From Areca catechu (taxonomy: Eukaryota > Streptophyta > Magnoliopsida > Arecales > Arecaceae), in assembly GCA_021397845.1 (NCBI GenBank), contig CM038040.1, positions 60,590,088 through 60,654,087 on the forward strand: a DNA stretch of 64,000 nucleotides, read 5' to 3'. How positions within the stretch are numbered: position 1 is the stretch's first letter; each line of letters starts with the position of its first letter. Positions 56,995-64,000 of the stretch are shown in pieces. Made by a program: the position numbers and the translations under genes. Below the pieces are notes generated by a model. That model was not told the DNA's origin. It saw only the letters and a list, made by a program, of their open reading frames with translations, and did not search any database.

Positions 56995-58384
56995 ATGGCT
57001 CCACGAAGATCTGCAAGGAAGATTCTTCAAGTAGGTGAATCAAGCACACACAGTGAAGATGCACTCCTAAGCAACAAGAAGAAGAAACTCCTTCTCCTCT
57101 CGGATAGATTATCTCAATGGCCAACCAGCCTGTCACTTGCAGAAGAAGAATAGATTTCTCCTTCCTAGAAGAAATGAAAATGAAGATTGGAAGATGGATA
57201 GACAGCCAGGGTTGGAAGCATTTCTGTTCTTTGGACATTTTAACATACCCCTCACTGGTATGAATTTTCTATGAAAATATAGTTCTTAAAGAATATCATT
57301 TGGAATCAACTGTTAAGGGAGTGAATGTAATTATGGATGAAGAAAAGTTGGGCAATTTGCTTCAAATGTCAACGGATGGTGCCACTGAGCTTACCCTACC
57401 GAACAAAGAACACACTCTAAAGCTTATTTTAGAAAAAGAAGACATGAGCTCCATTCAACATGTTCTGGCCAACTTACTGTCAAAGGAAATGAGGCTTCTT
57501 CATAATATGATCAGTAGAATATTTCTTCCCAGAATCGGTCGCTTTGACTGGGTTAGCGAAAAAGACATGACTTTTATGGGACATCTGATTGAAGAAAAGC
57601 CTCTCAACCTTCCTTATATAATAATGATGTTTCAAATGACTGAAGCAGCTAGGAAAGTTAAAGCCTGCCTACCCTACGGTATGGTTTTTACTCTACTATT
57701 TGAAGAAGCTAGAGTTGATTTAACCAATGAGATAGGCAAGCCTCTACATCACTCTGACACTTATTCCTTCAATTCATTGAAAAGAATGGGTTACAAACTA
57801 CAAGGAGTATGGATAAAGAAGATATCTAGTTAGTTTGCTACTACTTCAAAAAATGATGAAGCTACTGCTGTTGAAGAAAGATCTGAAGGTACAATGATTA
57901 CTCCATCTGACCTTAAGAAGTTAATATTTCAGAAAATGGAAACAATCTAAGTTCATTGATAGATCACATAAATTCTGCAATTGATAAAATGAGAAATTTA
58001 GTTAATACTAGCTTGCAGGAAATGAGACCTGAACAGAAGCTTCATAAAGAAAAAATGGAAAGGGAAATGAAGGATTTTAAAGAAGAAATCAGAAGTATCT
58101 TGCTGCTATCATAAAAAGAAATAGTTGCTGCTGAAGATACTCCTGTACAGATCTTCAAAGAGTCACTTGAGACTCCTGCTCCTATTCCTTCATCTGATCC
58201 ACCCTCAATCAAACCCAAGCCTGTTGAAACTAAGAAGAAGAAGACAAAAACCAAGAAGACTAAGACTTTTAGAGTCCCTATTAGAACTAGATTCAGGGAT
58301 TTAAGGTTTAAACCCCTGAAAACTAAGACCTCTAATAAGATTATAGAGGTAGGCTCCTCTTCTTCTAGTGAAGAAGAAGAATAG
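56995..58384 (+). pseudogene. Sire-2 ORF3, env-like position (degenerate)
   Basis: The start MAPRRSARKILQVGESSTHS is basic. Stops near 57150-57290 break the N-terminal third. An open core at 57300-57833 contains MDEEKLGNLLQMSTDG, LLHNMISRIFLPRIGRFDWV and KVKACLPYGMVFTLLFEEAR. A Lys-rich segment (KPVETKKKKTKTKKTKT) follows, and the C-terminus ends SSSSSEEEE. No signal peptide or clear transmembrane helix is evident. The core resembles a type of domain found in plant repeat-encoded proteins, but I cannot name a function. Sire-1 ORF3 shares position and the basic-start, acidic-end architecture. Confidence 0.7.
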
Positions 58385-59208
58385 GTTATCTAGCCGGTCT
58401 TTTGGTTGTTCTTGTACTTTTCATTATGAATGCTCTACTTTTTATCTTTTACAAATATGAATGTACTTTCCTTCTCACTTTGTATGCCAAATTTCTCGAT
58501 GCAATGAAAGATCTTTAAGCAATTTCCTTTGTTCTCATGTACTATCTGATATAATGTTTTGATAAAACTATGATGAATTTTTTAATTAGAATTTTTAATT
58601 TAAGAAAGTGAAATTATCTCAAACAAATATTAAAGACTTTCTCAATCTATTTCAAAATCTGAGCTTTATTTGAAATCACCTTTTTGATTGATTGACAAAT
58701 GGGAGAGAAATGTAAGAAATGGAGAATAGTATCTATAGCATGAAAATTCTAATATTTATGTTGAGCTTCCTACCAATTATTCCTACCAATTATTCTTAAA
58801 GTGTATAAAAAGAATGAAAAAGGGGGAGCACAAAAGTGATAATATTCAAATGAACCTAACTGCTTAATTATTTTAAAACCTTGAGAAAGGGGGAGATTCT
58901 TTAAAGAATTGCTTAATTCTCTTGCTTCGATTAATTTGAAATCAGTCTTAATTCTGTCAAAATTTTAGACTCTAATAGTTTCAAAACTCTGATACTCCAT
59001 GTTTTAATTCTGATGTTATGAAGCATGCAAAGTCTAAAACTTTGAAATATACAAAAGCACTAACATCAATGATATGCAATTTTATCATTAGAGCTATGAT
59101 ACTTATTTACAAATATAGTTAGCTCAAATACATGTGAATACTTGTTGTCAAATACTTTTATACATGTAAATGTAAAGAATTTTTCATGCCTAATATTTTG
59201 TCATCATC
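58385..59208 (+). other. Sire-2 3' untranslated region before the polypurine tract
   Basis: AT-rich, with two smaller purine runs, gaaaaagggggagcac near 58817 and gagaaagggggagatt near 58873, that resemble the real polypurine tract. No ORF of note. Confidence 0.6.
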
Positions 59209-59222
59209 AAAAAGGAGGAGAT
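59209..59222 (+). other. Sire-2 polypurine tract
   Basis: aaaaaggaggagat directly precedes the 3' LTR start tgttgatccc. Confidence 0.85.
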
Positions 59223-60016
59223 TGTTGATCCCATAAGTGATTTTGATGATAACCAAACATTGGAGCATGTACATTTATTTCTAACAACTCTTCAAGTATT
59301 TTACAAGTTTTTGTATGATGGTTTAATTGTTCAAACTTCAACTCCTACATCTTTAGTTATTGATTTGAGTTGTGTTATAATTTGATTTTATAAAGAAGAA
59401 CCCAATAAAAAAACTAAGAAAAAATCATGTAAAAAGTGTTACTTCTGTGTGTGTGCACCTTAGAATTATTTTGTGTTAGTATGCTTGAAAAGTATAAGAG
59501 TTGGTGAGAGTTTTTGTTTGAGTTCAATTGTAAAAACCCTGAAGAAGTAACTCGAGCTGACCCAGCATGTTGAAAAGCCGATTCCACCTCATGGCACGTA
59601 GCAAGGATTCTGGTACGCAGCAATCCGAGCTGACTCGAAGGTAACCGACCCGACTCCAGTAAAATCCGAGTCGACTAGAATATGTCCGAGCCGACTCCTC
59701 CATAGTCCAGTTTTTGAAGATTTATGAGAACAACCAGGCGAGCCGACCCGAACCAGAAAGAGCCAACTCTACCAAACCTAATTTTGAAGACCTGAGAAAG
59801 CGAGCCGACCCGAATTGCATCGAGCCAACTCTTCTAGAGTGATGATTTCAGAACCTGAGAAGAAGAGCTGACCAAAGATCAAAAGAGCCGACTCCTCGAG
59901 TTCAAGTTTTTCAAAGATATAAGTTCGAGCTGACTCGAGCTATCAAGAGCCGACTCATCCAGAGTGAAGTTTTGCACCCTAAGATACCGAGCCGATTGCA
60001 CTGAAGATTCGGCGAC

Positions 60017-61299
60017 TGATGCGGCACGATGATGAGAATGCAATCTAAATGATGAATTAAGAAATGAGAGCAATGAAGCCTATTAACAGGTACTAAATTT
60101 CAGATCAAAAGTACTAAGGTAAAGCTATGGAAGGAGCACGGAAATTTGGAACTCACGCCATGATGTAGTTATTTAAATCCTAGAGAAGATTAGGGCTAAT
60201 GATTATAGATTCTAAACCTAGGAAAACTGTCTTCAATAACCCAGACTTAAGAATATTAGAAGGAAATTGTTACCATGATGAGCACTCCTTGTTGGTGTAG
60301 ATTCGTTGAAGCAATCAAATAAACAAGCCCTGGATGAAAAGATGACTCTTCCATCGAAACAAGTTCTCACCATACTTGATCTGATGGCAATGACCCCTTC
60401 TTGAACTCCAGATCGTAGAAGGAACCCTGCGCAATGAAGGAATTAGGACTAAGCTGATTTGAAGGAATACCAAATCAAAGTAGGAGGAAGGAATTAAGAA
60501 AACAAGTGGTCATTGAGGGAAGATGGGATCCTTGGAGAAGTCGTTGGCTTGGGAGGTAGAAGATCACACGCCAAGATTGAAACACAACCACACTACAAAA
60601 CACTTGCTTCATAGAAAAGCTACTCCTTATTGTTTCATCATCCAAAAGCCCCCTTTACCATGGGCGTACAAGAGGCTTTTATTGGCCTTTCAATCAATTT
60701 GAAATTCCCCATATCATGGAGAAATATTAGGGGGGGTTACATGGAATGTGGAGGATTTGGTGGAGGGTTACATGGAATGTGGAGGATTTGAATCCTTGGT
60801 CCCCACTTGAAGTTGGCGCCTCTTGGTGATTACTTGGCAAGGTGAGTTGGCATGGTGAGGTCCCCACTTTGAAGTTGTTTTGATGTGGCACCACTTGGTG
60901 ATGACTTGGCAAAGTGAGTTGGCATGGCGAGGTGGTTTCCAAATCCAATGATATGGCAAGGTGAAATTGCATGGTGACATGGCGCATCCTTCTCCATGGC
61001 ACCCCTTGGAGATGACTTGGCAAAAAGGTGATGTGGCATTCTTTGGTGATGAGTTGGCATAGGTGGTCCATGATGATGTGGCGCTCCAAGTAAAGTTGGT
61101 CTGGCCCAATTTCAAGTAGCTCTTGAACTTGACTCAGTATAAAGCCTAATTGACCCTAATTGAACTTTAAAACCCCAAAAGAAAATAAAATAGGAATCAA
61201 TAAACATACAGGACTAATACGAGACTTGAGTTCCTAGTCTCAATCCATAAAGAACTTGGTATTAGTTGAAGCTTCTTTCTGAACCTGGTGCCCCCACCA
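60017..61299 (-). mobile_element. Solo LTR B, TG...CACCA family
   Basis: A 1283-bp sequence with plus-strand ends tgatgcggcac and ggtgcccccacca is flanked by a perfect TSD gcgac (60012-60016, 61300-61304). It has no primer site or coding domain. It contains a block of degenerate tggcaaggtgagttggcatg repeats at about 60770-61080. It is inserted within the palindrome cluster of the Sire-2 3' LTR. Confidence 0.9.
60770..61085. repeat. Degenerate repeat block inside solo LTR B
   Basis: Units combining ttggtgatgacttggcaa and gtgagttggcatggtgagg recur six or more times with variation. Minus frames across it (60727-61115) give repetitive Pro/Ser/His proteins and are not genes. Confidence 0.7.
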
Positions 61300-62254
61300 G
61301 CGACTCGACCTATCGACTCGAAGGAATCCGAGCCGACTTGAACATCGCTTTCAGGTATGCAATGGCTAGTTCCAGAATTTCTTTTTGAATGCTAAAAAGT
61401 GCTCCAACGGTCATATATCACATCCCAACGATCTATAATGTCTCAAACTACCTTGGAGTGATGGAAGACCTTTTATTTGAGGGATTTGAACTTCTCTCAA
61501 GTAAGTGTTAAGAAAGTTTTTGAAAGTTCTTCAAAGTTTTGAAGCTACATTGAATATCCTACCTACCAATAAGCAAAATAGCTCAAGAACATTCAAGTCA
61601 GTCTTCAAGTCTTCACCAACTCTAATATGAAGCTTGAAGCGATTTGGGAAGAAGCCACTAAAGTAATTAAAGCGTATTCAAGTGCATTCAAGTGGACTTC
61701 TATCAAGCTGCACTGGCAACTATCCGATAAATTGAGTTTGTCATTTATTGTTGCATTTATTTCAATTCATTTCTTGAATTATTTTTTGGGTTATTGGTGA
61801 GCCCGGTTGAAAAACCAAATAGGTTATTGGTGAGCTTTTGATAAAAACTAAGTGTTGGGTTCTTGGTGATCCTAGTAAAACCAAGTTAGGTTTCTTTGGT
61901 GATCCTGTTCAAAACCAAAGGGTATTGGGTTTTCTTTGGGGATCCCATTAAAATCAAAGTGTAGAGGTTTTGGATTGTGATCCTGTAAAACAATCCTACT
62001 GTATTCGGGTGTGAATATAGTGGAAATCCCAAGTGGTATCTTGAGTAATGGATGTAGGAGCTGGGTTGCTCTGAACCATTATAAATTTTGAGTGTTTGTG
62101 TTATGCTTACTTGACTTTATTTAGCTTCTGCAATTTATTACTGTGTCACAGCACCTAACACTCATAAGTGATTTTTTAATTATACATTATCTGCTTTTAA
62201 TTTTTAAATTCCTAATTCACCCCCCTCTTAGGTAGCCACCTGGGCAACAGATAG

Positions 62255-63066
62255 ATCTAAGAGGCTTCTGGGACGGTCCCAATCAATGTACATAGACACT
62301 GTGCTGAAATGGTTCAGCATGGAAAATTCTAAAAGGGACTATCTTTCGATAGGTCATGGAATTACTCTTTTCAAGATGGATTGTGTAATAATTCCTGATG
62401 AAAGAGAGCGTATGAGTAGGATTCCATATGCTTCGATAGTGGGTTCTATTATGTATGCTATATTATGTACTAGACTAGACATGGCATACTCACTAGGGAT
62501 AGTGAGCAGATACCAGTCAGACCCAGGTGAAGCTCATTAGAAAGTTGTTAAGAATATTCTTAAGTATTTAAGAAATACTAAGGACCAATGGCTTATTTAT
62601 GGAGATTCTGACTTAAAACTTATGGGATATACTGACTCCAGTTTTCAGTCAGATAGTGATGATAGTAAGAGTGTGTCTAGTTTTATGTTTATCCTTAATG
62701 GTGGAGCAGTATGCTGGAAAAGTTTCAAGCAGCATACAATGGCCAATTCTGTTTGCAAGGCAGAATATATTGCAACATCAGATGCAACAAATGAGGCTGT
62801 GTGGTTATGGAAGTTTCTAGGTGAGCTGGGAGTGGTACCTTCCCTGGATAGTCCTATTCTGATGTATTGTTATAGCACTGGAGCCATAGCTCAAGCCAAA
62901 GAGCCGAGATCACATCAGCGGACTAAGCATATTCTATGTTGTTGTCACCTTGTCCAGGAGATTTTGAACAAGGTGACATCAAGCTTCTGAAGATCGATGG
63001 TAAGGAGAACTTAGCCGACCCCTTCACTAAAGCCATTGGAATGCAAAAGTTTGACGATTACAATTA
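62255..63066 (+). pseudogene. pol: Copia-B pol, second part: RT end and RNase H (degenerate)
   Basis: This continues the RT frame broken by Sire-2: RSKRLLGRSQSMYIDTVLKW, then MSRIPYASIVGSIMYAILCT and LDMAYSLGIVSRYQSDPGEA. RNase H: VKNILKYLRNTKDQWLIYG, LMGYTDSSFQSDSDDSKSVS, GGAVCWKSFKQHTMANSVCK, AEYIATSDATNEAVWLWKFL. The C-terminus NLADPFTKAIG near 63010-63040 is typical of copia pol. One in-frame stop near 62540 and a frameshift near 62960 are visible. Confidence 0.88.
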
Positions 63067-63116
63067 GAAGATGGAAATCAGATTCTATTCTGATTGGCTT
63101 TAGTCCAGGTGAGAGT

Positions 63117-64000
63117 TGTTGGGAATTGTGTGTCCCAAAGCCAATCGTGTAGGTTGTAGATAGTTGTGCAACTCATGTATATGTATATGAATTATTGAAT
63201 TGAACAAAAAGTTTATTCTGGTTGTTCATCACATGAGATCTTCCTAATTGAACTCTTGTATGATAATGTCCTTTGAGCTACCTTATATGCGATATAGAAA
63301 GGATGTGTCATGTAGTTCATAAACTTGTTCACGACCAAAGGATACACTATTTCAGGACAATGGTGTATCGAGAGCAGTTCATTGATGTCATGTATGTTGG
63401 TTGTCCTCTTAACCAAGTAGCATGAAGATGCTGGCAAGACATCAGGTATTGTTCGACACTTCAATGAGCGTGATTCTCATGCAAGATTTTCTTTCTGCCA
63501 AAGAGAAGTTTTGCAATAGAATGTGGACATGAATTATTTTTCTGACTTGAGATCACTATGGTAGCTTGCAAGCAACTCCTGTGCTTAGGTGCTGGACTAC
63601 CCGGATTTCTAATCCGGTGATGGAAGGTTGCTGGCTACAGTCAAGTACTTGTATAGTGATAGTAGGATCAAGATAGGATTGATCTCTCCAAATGGTTTGG
63701 ATTGAATGCTTAATATGCCTCAATTGAGAAAGATCTTGGCCAGGGCATTCCTTGTAAGGAGTTATAGGGATCTTCATTTGAGACATATTGAGATGGATTG
63801 ATTAGGGTTCGATAGTTTAACCCTAAGCCATTCGGAGCATTAGGATATCAAAGGAATAAGTTTAGTGGTATTCCATGTTCTATATGTTTTTATTGCTCTA
63901 CAACCTTCAACCTATCTGGACACCGGGTGTCATTACTAGATGGTGACTTTAGCTGGTACTGGAAATGTTCCTATGCTACCAATTTAGTGTTTGAACCTAC
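63117..64000 (+). repeat. Copia-B 3' LTR, truncated by window end
   Basis: It starts tgttgggaattgtgtgtccc and matches the first ~880 bp of 39071-40984. A polypurine-like ccaggtgagagt precedes it. The rest of the LTR, its TSD and the remainder of Sire-3 lie to the right. Confidence 0.9.

Larger units (their letters stand above)
48327..62249 (+). mobile_element. Sire-2: Sirevirus-like Ty1/copia element with a third ORF and two solo-LTR inserts
   Basis: It is complete, with LTRs 48327-50080 and 59223-62249 (the latter holding an insert), a primer site, gag with knuckle and coiled coil, protease, integrase, RT, RNase H, ORF3 and a polypurine tract. A perfect TSD gatag (48322-48326 and 62250-62254) flanks it, and removal of the element restores the Copia-B RT frame. 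It is about 11.2 kb without its inserts. It is a separate family from Sire-1: the LTRs share little sequence, while proteins are clearly related. Confidence 0.92.
59223..62249 (+). repeat. Sire-2 3' LTR (interrupted by solo LTR B)
   Basis: It starts tgttgatccc and ends ctgggcaaca. It is collinear with 48327-50080 after removing 60017-61299 and one TSD copy. It includes the palindrome cluster split by the solo LTR and the ggtgatcctg units. Confidence 0.9.
39071..64000 (+). mobile_element. Copia-B: Ty1/copia element with three layers of nested inserts, right end beyond window
   Basis: It has a 5' LTR at 39071-40984, a primer site, gag, and pol with copia order. A polypurine-like ccaggtgagagt precedes the 3' LTR start at 63117, which runs off the window. 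The gag (MSTTLLLQSLLDNDKLSGPN) and pol motifs differ from the Sirevirus-like elements and suggest a Tork/Ale-like lineage (uncertain). NA-2 sits in the leader and Sire-2 in the RT. Left flank 5-mer is tcctc. Many stops make it inactive. Confidence 0.88.

Noticed and set aside
60727..61115. Overlapping minus ORFs of about 120 codons in solo LTR B
   Set aside because: They are translations of the ttggcaaggtgagttggcatg repeats, inside an LTR with no coding role.

Overview
The window is plant nuclear DNA made almost entirely of nested LTR retrotransposons. I see no intact host gene, tRNA, rRNA or bacterial-type feature. The element types (Ty3/gypsy chromoviruses, Sirevirus-like Ty1/copia with a third ORF, initiator-Met-tRNA primer sites reading TGGTATCARAGC) mean a flowering plant. 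I lean to a large-genome monocot, a palm being possible, but the sequence alone does not prove that.

Left block (1-36588). The substrate is an old, stop-ridden minus-strand coiled-coil ORF whose pieces lie at 33783-34264, 26367-26513 and 1757-2102. It was split by two gypsy chromoviruses. Gypsy-1 (plus, 2103-26366, TSD ctcat/cttat) was itself hit twice: by a tandem non-autonomous LTR array (3590-8588, minus, perfect TSD ctgta) just after its primer site, and by a complete Sirevirus-like copia element (Sire-1, 13662-24406, minus, TSD cttag/attag) near the end of its pol. Gypsy-2 (26519-33782, minus, TSD tttgg/cttgg) has lost most of gag, protease and the start of RT. A truncated LTR of the same terminal type covers 1-985. 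Between 34265 and 36588 lie degenerate TE-like sequence, an AT-rich tract and an LTR-like U3 with ~47-bp tandem repeats.

Right block (36589-64000) is a four-layer nest. Sire-3 (5' LTR and gag only) is interrupted at 39071 by Copia-B, whose 3' LTR runs off the window. Copia-B holds a 2.4-kb non-autonomous element NA-2 (41987-44397, TSD ggcaa) and a complete Sirevirus-like element Sire-2 (48327-62249, TSD gatag). Sire-2 in turn holds two solo LTRs (52690-54097, TSD tatgc; 60017-61299, TSD gcgac).

Most notable: (1) the tandem array has the order LTR-internal-LTR-internal-LTR inside one TSD, and both internal regions carry a sense-oriented, frameshifted fragment resembling the host gene NPL4 (CDC48/p97 cofactor). 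(2) The array and NA-2 keep the last ~15 codons of the chromovirus polyprotein beside the polypurine tract, linking them to gypsy-1/2-like donors. (3) Sire-1 and Sire-2 each carry family-specific GTCGAC-type palindromic repeats in two matching places, the LTR and the pol-ORF3 spacer. (4) The two gypsy-2 LTRs differ by a fivefold 29-bp palindromic repeat upstream of the TATA box. Every coding region examined is broken by stops or frameshifts, so all are annotated as pseudogenes.
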